64,000 nucleotides of DNA from Euonymus europaeus (Eukaryota > Streptophyta > Magnoliopsida > Celastrales > Celastraceae): positions 3,918,501 to 3,982,500 of the forward strand of contig OY756965.1 in NCBI GenBank assembly GCA_963580455.1, given 5' to 3'. How positions within the stretch are numbered: the first letter of the stretch is position 1; each line of letters opens with the position of its first letter. Below are positions 1 through 11,589 of the stretch, one piece after another. The notes below the pieces were generated by a model, which saw nothing but the letters and a program-made list of their open reading frames with translations, had not been told where the DNA came from and ran no database searches. The translations under genes and the position numbers were made by a program.

Positions 1-60
1 TTGAAACTCACATGACTCATCATATTCTGTTTATTTTTCCTTATCATTGTGGAAAAATAG

Positions 61-342
61 ACATGGAAGCATCTTCAAACAGGGACTGTGGAGGAGCTTT
101 ATGACCCCAATTACCATGATAGCAATGTCAATATGGAGATTTTTAGAGTGGTGCAAATTGGACTTGTATGCACGCAAAAGATTCCGTCGTTGCGGCCAAC
201 AATGTTAAAGGTGTTACAGATGCTAACAACTGAGGAAATACTTCCAGCGCCGAATACGTGTGAAGATCCGAACTACCCTCTTAATGCTGGTGCCTCTGCA
301 TCAGTTGCCTCTGTGTCCCATAGTTCCTTCTACCCCAGATGA
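61..342 (+). CDS. Receptor-like protein kinase, C-terminal exon (partial)
   Basis: This is the last exon of a gene whose remainder lies left of the window. It opens after a TAG splice acceptor at 58-60 and reads W-K-H-L-Q-T-G-T-V-E-E-L-Y-D-P, then I-G-L-V-C-T-Q and S-L-R-P-T-M. These match the end of subdomain X and the conserved arginine segment of subdomain XI in plant Ser/Thr receptor-like kinases. The spacing and the tail (K-V-L-Q-M-L-T-T-E-E) most resemble cysteine-rich (DUF26) receptor-like kinases, but the extracellular part is not visible, so the subfamily is an inference. The exon ends at a TGA after S-S-F-Y-P-R. The product would be a plasma-membrane kinase. The exon start phase cannot be fixed without the previous exon. 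Confidence 0.8.
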   Translation, partial: TWKHLQTGTVEELYDPNYHDSNVNMEIFRVVQIGLVCTQKIPSLRPTMLKVLQMLTTEEILPAPNTCEDPNYPLNAGASASVASVSHSSFYPR

Positions 343-1181
343 TTTTAAGAGGCCATAAAATTTGGTTTTTGCAGAAGTTGCAAATGTTTGAGGACAGCTG
401 AAGGGGGTATATGTAGAGGTCTAATTAGTTAGTCTTGATCGAGTCCTCCTCGCTCACATTGTCTGATATTGCAGTGATGGTGATTGTGGGCAAACTGTGG
501 GAAAGATATAGAATGTATTGAGTGTTCCATATAAATATTGCTGATAAATGTCATAAAAGATCTTCAAACTTCATTATTATATCAAATGGACTACATGCAT
601 CTCTCAACTTTATTGGATTGATATATCATAAGTTTTTAATGATTGTGTTAGGCTCATGTAAGTTTTTAATGTCGAGTTTGAGCCTTCTATCATAATAACA
701 ATAAACTAATACGTGAGTTACAGTTTCACTGCATATAACTTTTAATCATTGAAAAATAAACTTGTTATGATATAACTTAATCGCTGCAAGATAAACTTGC
801 TACGATATAGTTACCATTCTTCTTTTATTTTTTTAATCACTGAAAATTTTGTTTTTGTATCGATAAACTTGTTATGATAAAATATCATTTTTTTATCACC
901 CAAAAATTTGTTGCGTCTCCATCACATTTCTCCTCAATCTGGGCAATAAACCAGTTGATGTGGCATTAAAAGGTCAAAAAACAATTTATTTTTCATTTGC
1001 TTAGACTGACCAATTGGTTATGTCATGTAGAAACATTTTAAAAAAATGTCACTTTCTCCTCCCCTTCTCTTATCTTCCTTCTCACCAATCAAGAAAAAGC
1101 TAACTAGGAATTACAATTGTTGATTTATTAGTTGCCCAATAGAAGGAAGAAAACAAAACATCTGCAGACTACGAGTACAAC
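343..1181. other. Intergenic, 3' flanks of the kinase gene and MENG
   Basis: AT-rich sequence between two convergent genes. A short motif, ATAAACTTGTTATGAT and variants, recurs at about 760, 793 and 863. I see no gene here; the left part should hold the kinase 3' UTR and the right part the MENG 3' UTR. Confidence 0.6.
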
Positions 1182-3438
1182 CTAAGATCTGGCGACTAAG
1201 TTACCCATGAGCCCTCCACTGATCTCATAATGTTTGGCATTGGAAAATCCTGCTTCCACAGCAAGTGTCTCTAACTCCTTCCCTGGATCAGAAAATACAT
1301 CATCATCATCATCAATACATTCAAGATATAAAGAAACCTGAGGTGCAATAAACCTTTCAAGCATAAGCAATGGTCTCCATTCTATCCAAAATGATAACTG
1401 AATGCATTAGACATTGGACTGTTAATGCTCAACAACAACAACAACAACAAAAAGAGTTTAGTCAAATATAATATGTAAGACTCCACTTCAACAGAACTTC
1501 AAGAAGTCTGACTAAGTTTATAAGCACAGTAACAGCATGAACCCTTGGCTATGATAGGGTCTGTGAAGACAAACAAAAGCTTAGAGCAACTATGAAAATT
1601 CAAACCCCAAAATAGTTGGCAGGTAATCCGGAATAAGTTTTCGACCAAACATATACTTTATTTTACACCAGCATTCATTTTTGCAATCATATGTATATAA
1701 ATCAAAGACAAGAGTACATCATACAAAAAGTTCTTCTTGAAAGTGCAAACCTGTTAAAAATTCCTTGATGGAGCTCTTCAAATACTGATAATCTTCTGCA
1801 AGGCCATAAGCAGTTGCCACTGGGACGACAACATTTTCTATCATCCATTCCTAATGACAGTAGAAAATTCCAGCAATGGTTACACTTCGTGTTTGTCACA
1901 GATGCATAACAGAATAATAAGTTCATGTCTATTGTCTACTAAGCATTAAATAAACTAATGGTGAAAATAAGGTACAACAATCCTTTAAAATCCAACCATA
2001 TTATTAGTCCATGTGTTGAATTTCAAAACACAGTTTGTGTCCAAGTAAAAAGTTAGAAACTTAGAAGGGAATAGAAATCATTTGTTTTTGTAATGGATAC
2101 CTGAATAGCGGTAACAAATGGCTGAGAGCTTTTATTAAAATCAAGGACCGAGACACTTGAGCCTGAAACTCGTACAAATATGACAGTTCGGATTAAACTA
2201 CAACTAACATCACATTAAATCACCAACTTTCTACCATAGGTAACGAATTAGGCACCTGGTTTCAGAACTCGAAAGATCTCCTGCATGGCCGTACGTTTAT
2301 CAACCACATTTCGCAGCCCATAACCCATGGTTATAGCGTCAAAACTAGAATCAGAAAATGGCAAGTACATTGCATCGCCTTCGACCCATCTGCAGCGAAT
2401 TCATAAAGTTATCACATCAAGCAGCTAATTAGTAATATCATTTAATTCATTAACTGAATGGCTTAAAACACAATAAAAACGATGTCATGAGCATCTATCC
2501 ATCATCTTGAAGCAGAAAATCTGGAAGAATCATCACATGATTCTTAGATCAGAAAATCCTACGACAAATTTCTAAAGTGATATATACCCATGCTCACTCG
2601 ATATTCTTGTAGCAGGCCTTTGCCAGCAATCGTTGTCGAGATGAAGCAACCGATAGTTGCTCCTTAGAAAAATCAAGACCTACAACCTGCACATCCATAG
2701 GCATTGGCAAAATAAATATCAAAATGACAACATCAACACTTGCTTTAAAATATTATTCGAGACAAACATAAATCTTGGATACTGGATAGACAGCGTTTTA
2801 TTAACGCAAATGCTAGTAAAGGAAATTAAGCACCAAATAACAACATAGACATAACAAAAGAGCAGGGAATGCAAGATGAATTATGGTCAACCACAGGAAG
2901 CATTGTTGATATCCAATTCCAAATACACTATTTGAAGAAACTACAAACCTTGCCACTGGACCCAACCTTCTCAGATAAAAGAAAAGCTAAATCCCCACTT
3001 CCACAGCATAAATCCAAGACACAGTCTCCCTCTTTCGCTCTGATTACAATTGCAATTCAACATAAAATTTCAAAACGAACAAAGCAATAACTAAAAAATT
3101 CCGAAAAATGAAATTGAAAATAAATTTGTAGTGGAAGCATTTGCCAGATACCCACTCCACGATACAGCCATTCGTTTCCATACCCGATGCTGACCTAGAC
3201 TCAACAGATCATTCAACTGCAATTCGCATCAAGAAACCAATATATAGATGAATACAAAAGAAAAAACAACACGCATGGAAATGAAATACTGATTTGATAA
3301 TAAAAGGAATATTGTGAAAAGGCACACATTATCATAGACAGGTGCAATGCGGCTGAAGAGCACCCGGCGTTCTGCGGCACATCGAATCGGTCCTGCCCTG
3401 AATCGGGCAGAAGGAAGAGTAAGCTGAAAGGAAGCCAT
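1182..3438 (-). CDS. MENG: 2-phytyl-1,4-naphthoquinone methyltransferase (MenG/UbiE family)
   Basis: Eight exons read cleanly on the minus strand: 3438-3328, 3216-3152, 3039-2949, 2686-2598, 2389-2256, 2162-2101, 1850-1751 and 1282-1182. They give 250 aa, against 261 aa for Arabidopsis MENG. All junctions are GT-AG and every phase fits. The N-terminus ([10 protein letters not shown], then basic residues) looks like a short plastid transit peptide. The UbiE/COQ5 core follows: R-I-A-P-V-Y-D-N, the SAM-binding motif [22 protein letters not shown] and R-V-L-K-P-G, ending [12 protein letters not shown]. The enzyme makes the last methyl transfer of phylloquinone (vitamin K1) synthesis, the photosystem I quinone, in the chloroplast. 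A mitochondrial COQ5 would have a different N-terminus and C-terminus. The first intron after the SAM motif and the others are short and ordinary; a (CAA)n run sits in the last intron near 1433-1449. Confidence 0.95.
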
Positions 3439-4438
3439 TTCAGAGACTTGTGTTATCCTTTCTCAAATGAAGAACGCAATATGGACCAATGGATCTGGAT
3501 TATAATGGACGCACAGTATATGACCCTCGTTAGTATTTGACTACGATGGCCAGTGTAGAGCCCAAAAGCTCATCAGTGTTTGACTCGTTAAAGGTTGTGT
3601 TAGAAATAAGAATATATTTGGTAGAGGGTATATGTGATAGAGTATAAGTTATCGTAAAACGTAAAAATTGAGAGTGTCTGAAAGTATGTCTGATAGAGTA
3701 TAAGTTAGCCAAACATATGCTTAATTTACCCCAAATAAAAACACATTCCATTTTCTCTCTTTTATTTCATTAACTACACAATTGACTATAATTAATTTAA
3801 TAATTATTATATTCTCTCTCTTGTTTACCTCTCTTTAGTCTACACCATCTCTCTCTCCCTTTCTAACAATAGAACTTCGATGTCTGGCAGCCAATGGCGA
3901 TGTTGTTGATTCCAAAATAATCGTAAGATGACGAGGAGAAAAACCCTACACATTTCGATTTCATCTACAAGCATGTTTCTCACTTTTTTATGCTAAAAAA
4001 AATGTTTTAGTTCATCTTTTTCGATAAGATGCAAAAATAGTTCATTACAGGATTTCGACTATTCTCGATCTAATTACATTGTCTACAGATCTGTGTATAA
4101 CTTGAGAAATCTTGTTGTATTTATCTTTATCATATTTTTCAGATTTAGACATCCATTTCCTTTACTTTGTTTCCCTTATATGTACTTAGTGATTTCTTTA
4201 CAATGTAATAAACGTTTGCAAGATGTTGGGACAATCACCTTGGTGGTTATCTTTTTTTGAAGAAAGTTTTGTGGCTCTCATTTATGAATTTGGGGTTTCA
4301 GGTTATTAGGCTTTATGATCAGCTGAAGTATTGATTAGCTAGGGCTAGTTCATCTCATTGGTCTTGGGCCTAGTTTTTTATTTTAAATGTTGGGCCTACT
4401 ATTAGTTAGTGGCCTGGTGTAGAAGTTTTTATTCATGC
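3439..4438. other. Intergenic: MENG promoter side and a possible small MITE
   Basis: Upstream DNA of MENG. At about 3590-3725 the phrase GATAGAGTATAAGTT occurs twice. A similar phrase (TTGATAGAGTATAAACTG) lies at about 35377, so this is probably a short MITE of the same family as the one near 35270-35985. CT-rich DNA (about 3815-3865) follows. No gene is seen. Confidence 0.4.
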
Positions 4439-4447
4439 CACTTTTTA

Positions 4448-5541
4448 GGAAAATACTAAACATCCCAATACTATTTGGTACAAATATCCCTAATCTATGT
4501 GGCATGACACATCATCATGCCACATAGATTATTAAATATTTGTTAATGATACACTTTTCAAGAAAAAACCCTAATTTCCTCCTAAATTTTGATTTTCCCG
4601 CTTCTCTCTCTTCTTAACTCAACATATTACCATGGTTACTTCAACCAAGGTACATATTGGGAGATGTGACATAAGCACACAATGTAATGAGGATACTGCA
4701 CATAAATTCACAATGTCATTATTATAGTGAACAATGGATTTACATGTAATTATGTTCTTGTGTTTGATTTGGAGGGATTTTATAATATGGTTCACATAGT
4801 ATTGACGATTTTGAAGATAATTACATTGTTATAGTTGTGTTATAAGTTCTTTAATACATTGTAATGTATTTTTAACCTATGGCAGTGCATAATAACATTG
4901 TTAATTACATTGATTTTCCAATCAAAACAATGAGCTGTGACATTCTGTGTAGACATGTATACACACATTGTAACACGTAGATCAAACAATGTAATACGCA
5001 AAAAGCTATTTAATCCACCAGAAAATGCTCAAACAATGTAACACGCTGACCGAACAATCTAATAACGAAGAATCATCGTCCGACCAATGTTCATATCGTC
5101 ATCACCACGAATCGAACCCCCAAGCTTCAAACAAGCTAAATCAGCTGCTCCTTGCACTCAAATGTCACTTAAATCGTAGAAAAAATGCTTAAAATGGTAG
5201 TATTTTCTAGAGAAAAGTGGTAGATCAGACCAAAATCGACAATATCTTTGTGCATCGATGCCACCGTTCATTTCCTTGTGATGATACGCATCAAATCCCA
5301 CCATTTTCCGGTTGAATCGACCATCGGATTCTGGAGACGTCACTATTCACGTGCCTCTGAGAGAGAGAGAGAGAGGGGGGGAGTGAAATGAGTGAATGAT
5401 GCGAGAGAGAGTGAGCATTTTAGAAGAAAGGATTGTATTTGTTTTTGAATTTCAAAATTGCTTACTCAACAAATCTATGTGGCATGCCACATAGATTTGG
5501 ATATTTTAGGGACACTTTTGTTTGGATACCTAGTAATACCG
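4448..5541. mobile_element. Non-autonomous Mutator-like element (MULE)
   Basis: The nine bases CACTTTTTA occur directly at 4439-4447 and 5542-5550, as expected for a MULE target duplication. The element ends are imperfect inverted repeats of about 60 bp. The left end starts GGAAAATACTAAACATCC; the right end, read inward on the other strand, starts CGGTATTACTAGGTATCC. Both arms reach the phrase AATCTATGTGGCATG. Inside are many copies of CAATGTAA in both orientations between about 4680 and 5060, and a (GA)n run near 5358-5375. There is no transposase open reading frame, so it could only move with help in trans. Confidence 0.7.
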
Positions 5542-5550
5542 CACTTTTTA

Positions 5551-6395
5551 TGCTCAACAATTGGTACAAAATATCAACATAATATTTTATTGTATTTGTC
5601 AACTCAACATTATTATTGATAATTATAAGTAATTCAGATGATATTTATGTGTGTAGTGGCTCATATAGGTCTCGAGTTCGACCCTCCTCCAACCCATTCC
5701 CTTGTAGTAAAAAAAAAGCCTCAACATTATCGTTTACTAACATTATCAAGTTTATACATCGTTCCGTGTCATTGAATGAATGAAAAAATAAAATCTTTAA
5801 ACTTTAAAAAAGTAAAATAAAACTTTAATCCTCGTATTCGTACCTAATTTTTGGATGGTGTTTCCGTATCCGTATCCCACTTTTTAAAGAATATTTATTT
5901 ACCTATGATTTTTCAATTTGAAAAACCTGACACATAAATATGTTGTACCCAAGTCCAGGTATCATAGTAAATTAGTAATGCATTTTGAAAATTATGTGCT
6001 TTGATGAGTGGTGGGTTTATGTGGCTAAATAAATTTCAAATCAGAGGTGCATCACATGATTAAGGTTCTTAAGATATCAAGGATTAAAATGTTTAGTTAA
6101 TGTATTATTAAATTGCTGTTACAAATGAATTATTGACTTGACTCACCACTGAATTATTGTTATTAATATGGATGATCCACCACTGAATTATAGTCATTAA
6201 TATGGATGACCAACAAATGAATTATTGTGAAAATGATATATCAATCTTCTATACATGTGTACGTTATGTAATCTTTATTTGGAAATAAGAGATTGAAAAT
6301 AATTATCTCTGAACTTAAAAAAAATCTCTGAAAATTCTGTCTCCTTGATTATATTAGTACAATCATTATGCTACTACAAGTATTTTCAACAATTG
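5551..6395. other. AT-rich intergenic DNA with a possible SINE tail
   Basis: At about 5655-5718 there is GTCTCGAGTTCGACCC, a good RNA polymerase III B-box, followed about 25 bp later by a run of nine A. This looks like the 3' part of a tRNA-derived SINE, but no convincing A-box or target duplication was found. The rest, up to the start of the duplication at 6396, is plain AT-rich sequence with two near copies of a phrase containing CACTGAATTAT around 6145-6200. Confidence 0.35.
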
Positions 6396-6477
6396 TTAAA
6401 TTGGGGTGGTTTTTCTTTTAAAAGTAAAAAAGGGTTAATAGACCCGGATGCATTCATTAAAAAAAATATTACATACA

Positions 6478-6630
6478 ATCACTGTAGTGATAGATTTCCC
6501 TACTCGAACGCACATAAAAAAAGGACAACACAACACAAGAGTACATAATACTCGCATTAAACAAAAATAAAATATAATACCATAGTAGGCAATCTCCAAA
6601 CCAAAACTATATCACTGTAGTGATAGATTT
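6478..6630. repeat. Paired 20-bp dyad repeat downstream of ACLA copy A
   Basis: ATCACTGTAGTGATAGATTT occurs at 6478-6497 and 6611-6630. Each contains the dyad ATCACT-GT-AGTGAT. The same pair occurs in the right duplicate at 19164 and 19298, so it predates the duplication. It could be the footprint of an old small transposon; I know of no function. Confidence 0.5.
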
Positions 6631-6643
6631 CTCCTTCATCAAC

Positions 6644-6953
6644 TGATAAGAACACAGCAGGCTAGCAAAAGGTCTGATGATATATTATTACACCAGAAGA
6701 AACCCAGATCATAACCAGAAGATTGTCAAACAACAGCTAGCAGTTCGAGGAGCTAGAACACCTCCAGAATCCAAGTACAACCTAAAAACATGAATAATCC
6801 ATTACCCCAACCCCCGCACTACAAAAGCAAAAGACAACACAACATCACAAAAATATTAGTAAACAACTCCCATCCAATAACTAGTCTCCAGCTGTCCTTT
6901 GTTGACTTGTATTGACTTTCTTCCTTTGGTACCACTTAGAAATGGGTCTAACA
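6644..6953 (-). repeat. 3' LTR of the gypsy element
   Basis: It matches 11590-11900 apart from two substitutions and one C-run base. It contains the last 73 bases of the polyprotein frame (stop at 6881), so the coding region runs into the LTR. Confidence 0.95.
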
Positions 6954-9900
6954 ACACTTCCCCCTAAAGCATGAACCTTGTCCTCAAGGTTGAATCCAGG
7001 AAATTGCTCCTTAATGGTGTCCTCAGATTCCCAGGAATTATCACAAGCAGGAGCTCCATCCCATTTAACCAACACTTCACGTGTTCCATTACACAGAAAG
7101 CGGACCTGCACAACCTCTTCCGGATTTAACTTCAATTGCAAATCAGCCTGCAATGTTGAGGGCAGGGGTTGACTGCAGCAATCATCTGATACACACTTCC
7201 GCAACTGCGAAACATGGAATGTAGGATGGATGGAAGTTCCACTAGGCAAATCAAGTCTATACGCCACTGCCCCCACCTTCTCCACAATCTCATAGGGTCC
7301 ATAATAACGCGCACTTAGCTTGTGATAAGGCCGCTTCGCTAGAGATTTGAAAAGGTATGGTTGTAAGCGAAGAAAAACTCGCTCTCCAACTTCGAAACTT
7401 ATGTCACGCCTCTTCTTGTCGGCTTGTTGTTTCATTCTCACCCTAGCAACAGATAAATTGCTCTTAAGTTGATCTAAAATAGCATTCCTATCACACATCA
7501 AAGAAGTCACTTCCTCAATAGGTGACCCATCAGCTACATGTCGAAACAACACTGGTGGCAATCTGCCATATACGGCTTGAAAAGGTGTCATGCCAATAGA
7601 AGTGTGAAAACACGTGTTGTACCAATACTCCGCCCAAGGAACCCAACGAGGCCACTGCCGCGGTTGCTCACACACAAAACAACGCAAATACTCTTCCATG
7701 CAACGATTAACGACCTCTGTTTGGCCATCAGTCTCCGGATGATAAGCCGTACTAGGCTTTAATGTAGTGCCAGAAAGACGAAACAATTCATTCCAGAAGG
7801 CACTAACAAACACCGGATCTCTGTCAGAAACAATGGATTCAGGAAATCCATGGAGTCGCACAATTTCGGCAATAAAAGTTTCTGCCACTTCTCTAGCAGT
7901 ATAAGGATGTCCCAACACAACGAAATGAGCATATTTGGAAAGACAGTCCACAACAACCATAATAGTGTCCTTCCCATGCACCTTAGGTAAGCCCCCAACA
8001 AAATCCATCGAAAGATCAGCCCACACAGCAGCTGGTATCGGAAGAGGTTGCAACAACCCTTGGGGACTCAAGGTAGAATATTTGTTTCTTTGACAGACCT
8101 CGCACTGGGCCACATACTTCTTAATCGTGGCTTGCATTCCCTGCCAATAGACAACATAACTGAGACGTTTAAAGGTGCGAAAATAACCTGAATGGCCGCC
8201 TTGAGGAGAAGCATGAAACTCCTGCAATAATTGAGAGATCCAAGTAGAAGACTTAGACAAAACCAGCCGCCCTTTATGATATAATGTGCCTCCTGATAAA
8301 GAAAAAGGAGGCCTACTCTGAGCATCAAGCAATAGAGAATGAATAATTGCTTGCAAGGAGGCATCTCCTAAAACTTCCGCATGTAAATCTTGCAATAATG
8401 GACAATTGACGACACTTAAGGCTGACAACTGTATAGAAGTTAAATCCACCCCAAATAGTAAAGTAGAATCCATCTCTTTGCGAGAAAGAGCATCAGCCGC
8501 TTTGTTCTCTAACCCCGGTTTATATTCAATATCAAAGTCAAAACCCATAAGTTTGGCAATCCACTTTTGCTGCCCCTCCAACATCAAACGCTGATCCATC
8601 AAAAATTTCAAACTTCGTTGATCAGTCCGGACTACAAACTTACGCCCCAACAAATAATGTCGCCATTTAGAAGTAGCAAGGACGATGGCCATTAATTCTC
8701 TCTCATACACTGACTTAGATTGAGCTCTAGGAGATAATGGTTGACTGAGAAAGGAAATAGGATGATCAGCTTGCATCAAAACAGCGCCTAAACCAAATCC
8801 TGACGCATCAGTTTCAACAATAAAAGTGCAACTAAAATCAGGGAGAGCCAATACTGGTGTAGAAACCATAGCTTGCTTCAAACAATCAAAAGAAACTTGA
8901 GCTTCTGGACCCCAAAGAAAATTATTGCGCTTCAATAAAGCTGTGAGAGGAGCTGCAATTCTGCCATAGTTTCGCACAAATCGCCTATAATACCCCGTAA
9001 GACCCAAAAAACTGCGTAAAGACTTCACAGTTTTAGGAATAGGCCAGTCCTGCATATGCTGAATTTTAGAAGGGTCAGCAGCCACCCCATTAGCAGAAAT
9101 AACATGACCCAAATATTCAATGGAGGATTGAGCAAAAGCACACTTTTTGCGGTTGACAAACAAATGCTGAGCTTGTAAAATGCCAAGAGTACGGCTGAGG
9201 TGTTCTTGGTGAGCTGCTAGACTCTGGCTAAACACGAGAATATCATCAAAAAATACCAGAATAAATTTCCGCAAAAATGGCCGAAAAATATCATTCATTA
9301 ATGCCTGAAAAGTCGACGGTGCATTCGTGAGTCCAAAGGGCATCACTAAAAATTCATAGTGACCCTCGTGGGTTCGAAAGGCTGTTTTGTCAGTATCCTC
9401 TGCCTTTACTCGAATTTGATGATACCCCGACTTAAGATCCAATTTCGAAAAAATAGTTGCCCCTTTTAATTCATCCAATAATTCGTCGATCACCGGAATA
9501 GGGAATTTATCTGGAATTGTCAATTTGTTCAAAGCACGATAATCAACACACATACGCCATCCCCCGTCTTTCTTCTTAACTAGAATAACCGGACTGGAGA
9601 AAGGACTAGTACTAGGTTTGATAATTCCAGCAACCAACATCTCCTTGACAATCGTCTCAATTTCATTTTTTTGATAATAAGGATAACGATAGGGCCTGAT
9701 GTTAGGAGGAGAAACACCTGGGAGCAATCTGATTGCATGATCCTGAGGTCTGGAAATAGGCAAGCCTTCAGGAGATAGAAAAACAGATTCAAACTGCAGC
9801 AATACATTCTGAATTTCAGGAGACAGAGAAGGAGGATCAGCCATAGAGAAAGAACACAACTCCATAGCAAAAACAAAACCAACATCATCCACACAAAATT

Positions 9901-11575
9901 GTTTAACCAGAGACTTCAGAGAAACAATAGTTCGAGATAAAGAAGGATTCCCCTGCCATTCCACCCGAGTACCCTGAACTGAAAAGGCCATAGTCAAATG
10001 ATTGAAGTTCGTTGAAATGTCCCCCAAGGTCTGCAACCAAGAGATACCCAATATCACATCAGCACTGCCTAACTCCAGCACGTAAAAAACCTCCTGCACT
10101 AGAACCCCTTGTATAGCAACTTCTTCACAGCAAACCCCCAAACCAGAAACATGACGGCCACTACCCACTTGAACCGAAAACTGTTTCGCATAAGTAGACA
10201 ACCCCAACTGGCGCACCAATTCAGAAGAAATAAAACTATGTGATGCACCGGTATCTACCATAACCACCACCTCGCGGCCTTTCACATACCCACATAGCTT
10301 GAAGGTACTAGGACCAACATCAATACCCACTAAAGAATGAGCTGATAAATCCAAAACAGTACCAGTGGAAGGAGAAAACTCAATGGGAGAGTCAATAGCA
10401 TCAGCAGGATGAGTTTCTGGAGCATCAACAAATAACTCCCCATCTCCAGGTGAGTCATCCGCACCCATAATAAGAAGATGAAGACTGCGCTGGGCGCAGC
10501 GATGACCCGGATGATACTTTTTGTCACAGCGAAAACATAGGCCAAGCGCACAGCGGCGAGACTCTTCGGGTTCAGTGAGACGTTTAAAAGAGTCCTTCTT
10601 TGGAGGGTTCGCGATGGTGCCAGTGGACTGAGAAAAAGAATTGACTTTGATGGAGTCAGGTGGCCGCCCAGATTGATTAAAATTACTCACTGGTTTCACA
10701 GAAGGAACAACAGGAACAGTGGAAGGAAGCAAGGAACGAGGCTTACTCCACCCCTCAATCGACCCCATCTGAGCTTCCACAGTCTGAGCCACTTCCATGA
10801 GATCTTCAAAATGACGAGGGCGGTGAACGACAACAGCTTGCCGCAAATGGGGCTTTAAAGCATTAAGAAAAAGTCCGAACAGCATCTCATCACTCACATC
10901 GGCCAGAGTAGCGGCTTTCGCTTCAAAGCGGTCACGCAGATCGCCCACAGTAGTAGTTTGACGCAAGGCGGCTAACTCATGATGACCTGAACACACACTA
11001 GCATCCCGAAAACGCTGAAGTAATTCAGTGCGAAAGTCAACCCAAGAGGACAAAGGAGTACGATTGGGACGATTTTCTGTCCACCGAAACCAGCCAAGGG
11101 CCCGGCCCTCCAAACAGATAATAGCGACCGATAATTTCTCAGCCTCAGCAACACGATTCACAGTAAAATATCTCTCAGCACGAAAAACCCAGCCAAGAGG
11201 ATCATCCCCAGAAAACAGCGGAAGCTCCAAGCGACGGCGATTGAAATCGGAATCCACATCAAATCTGCGAGAGAAAGAAGAGTCACGAGGAGCCAGAGGA
11301 GGATGCTCCAGAGATCCACTAGAACCTGAGGCGAGGGCAGAAGAACTAACATCGACACCCATGGGCCCCTTAGACTTAATCTGATCCTTCAGGACAGCAC
11401 GTTGTCGAAGCTCAGTAATATAACCCTGAACTTCAGAGAGACCCGAACGGAAGGAACTGAAATCAGCAGTTAAATGAGTAACAGCAGAAGATAACCCTGC
11501 TAATTCACTCTGGACCATACCCATCTCAGACTCGAGTTGTTCAGCGCGAGCACCAAGCGATGGAGGTTTCGTCAT
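6881..11575 (-). CDS. Gypsy Gag-Pol polyprotein with C-terminal chromodomain
   Basis: One uninterrupted frame of 1,564 codons from the ATG at 11575. The open frame itself extends 13 codons upstream into the 5' LTR; residue numbers here count from that extended frame. Domains in order: Gag (about 130-300), CCHC zinc knuckle (360-373), aspartic protease with D-T-G-A-S-H-S-F (454-461), reverse transcriptase with the active-site F-F-D-D (788-791), RNase H beginning at E-T-D-A-S-G-F-G (934), integrase with an HHCC zinc site (about 1133-1174) and D-x-D/E core (S-M-D-F near 1204, S-D-R-D-P near 1265), and a chromodomain (about 1498-1547, V-L-V-K-W-D-G and S-W-E). PR-RT-RH-IN order identifies Ty3/gypsy, and the chromodomain makes it a chromovirus. 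I see no stop or frameshift. The exact clade (Reina-like or other) was not resolved. It lies 0.5 kb downstream of ACLA copy A in the same orientation. Confidence 0.95.
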   Translation of the reverse strand: MTKPPSLGARAEQLESEMGMVQSELAGLSSAVTHLTADFSSFRSGLSEVQGYITELRQRAVLKDQIKSKGPMGVDVSSSALASGSSGSLEHPPLAPRDSSFSRRFDVDSDFNRRRLELPLFSGDDPLGWVFRAERYFTVNRVAEAEKLSVAIICLEGRALGWFRWTENRPNRTPLSSWVDFRTELLQRFRDASVCSGHHELAALRQTTTVGDLRDRFEAKAATLADVSDEMLFGLFLNALKPHLRQAVVVHRPRHFEDLMEVAQTVEAQMGSIEGWSKPRSLLPSTVPVVPSVKPVSNFNQSGRPPDSIKVNSFSQSTGTIANPPKKDSFKRLTEPEESRRCALGLCFRCDKKYHPGHRCAQRSLHLLIMGADDSPGDGELFVDAPETHPADAIDSPIEFSPSTGTVLDLSAHSLVGIDVGPSTFKLCGYVKGREVVVMVDTGASHSFISSELVRQLGLSTYAKQFSVQVGSGRHVSGLGVCCEEVAIQGVLVQEVFYVLELGSADVILGISWLQTLGDISTNFNHLTMAFSVQGTRVEWQGNPSLSRTIVSLKSLVKQFCVDDVGFVFAMELCSFSMADPPSLSPEIQNVLLQFESVFLSPEGLPISRPQDHAIRLLPGVSPPNIRPYRYPYYQKNEIETIVKEMLVAGIIKPSTSPFSSPVILVKKKDGGWRMCVDYRALNKLTIPDKFPIPVIDELLDELKGATIFSKLDLKSGYHQIRVKAEDTDKTAFRTHEGHYEFLVMPFGLTNAPSTFQALMNDIFRPFLRKFILVFFDDILVFSQSLAAHQEHLSRTLGILQAQHLFVNRKKCAFAQSSIEYLGHVISANGVAADPSKIQHMQDWPIPKTVKSLRSFLGLTGYYRRFVRNYGRIAAPLTALLKRNNFLWGPEAQVSFDCLKQAMVSTPVLALPDFSCTFIVETDASGFGLGAVLMQADHPISFLSQPLSPRAQSKSVYERELMAIVLATSKWRHYLLGRKFVVRTDQRSLKFLMDQRLMLEGQQKWIAKLMGFDFDIEYKPGLENKAADALSRKEMDSTLLFGVDLTSIQLSALSVVNCPLLQDLHAEVLGDASLQAIIHSLLLDAQSRPPFSLSGGTLYHKGRLVLSKSSTWISQLLQEFHASPQGGHSGYFRTFKRLSYVVYWQGMQATIKKYVAQCEVCQRNKYSTLSPQGLLQPLPIPAAVWADLSMDFVGGLPKVHGKDTIMVVVDCLSKYAHFVVLGHPYTAREVAETFIAEIVRLHGFPESIVSDRDPVFVSAFWNELFRLSGTTLKPSTAYHPETDGQTEVVNRCMEEYLRCFVCEQPRQWPRWVPWAEYWYNTCFHTSIGMTPFQAVYGRLPPVLFRHVADGSPIEEVTSLMCDRNAILDQLKSNLSVARVRMKQQADKKRRDISFEVGERVFLRLQPYLFKSLAKRPYHKLSARYYGPYEIVEKVGAVAYRLDLPSGTSIHPTFHVSQLRKCVSDDCCSQPLPSTLQADLQLKLNPEEVVQVRFLCNGTREVLVKWDGAPACDNSWESEDTIKEQFPGFNLEDKVHALGGSVVRPISKWYQRKKVNTSQQRTAGD

Positions 11576-11589
11576 TGGCTTCGATACCT

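Noticed and set aside
5655..5718. Possible tRNA gene (good B-box)
   Set aside because: No A-box at the right distance and no cloverleaf; an A-run follows, so a SINE fragment is more likely.
7132..11384. Many open frames on both strands within the gypsy element
   Set aside because: They are shadows of the single gag-pol frame in other phases; none has a domain of its own.
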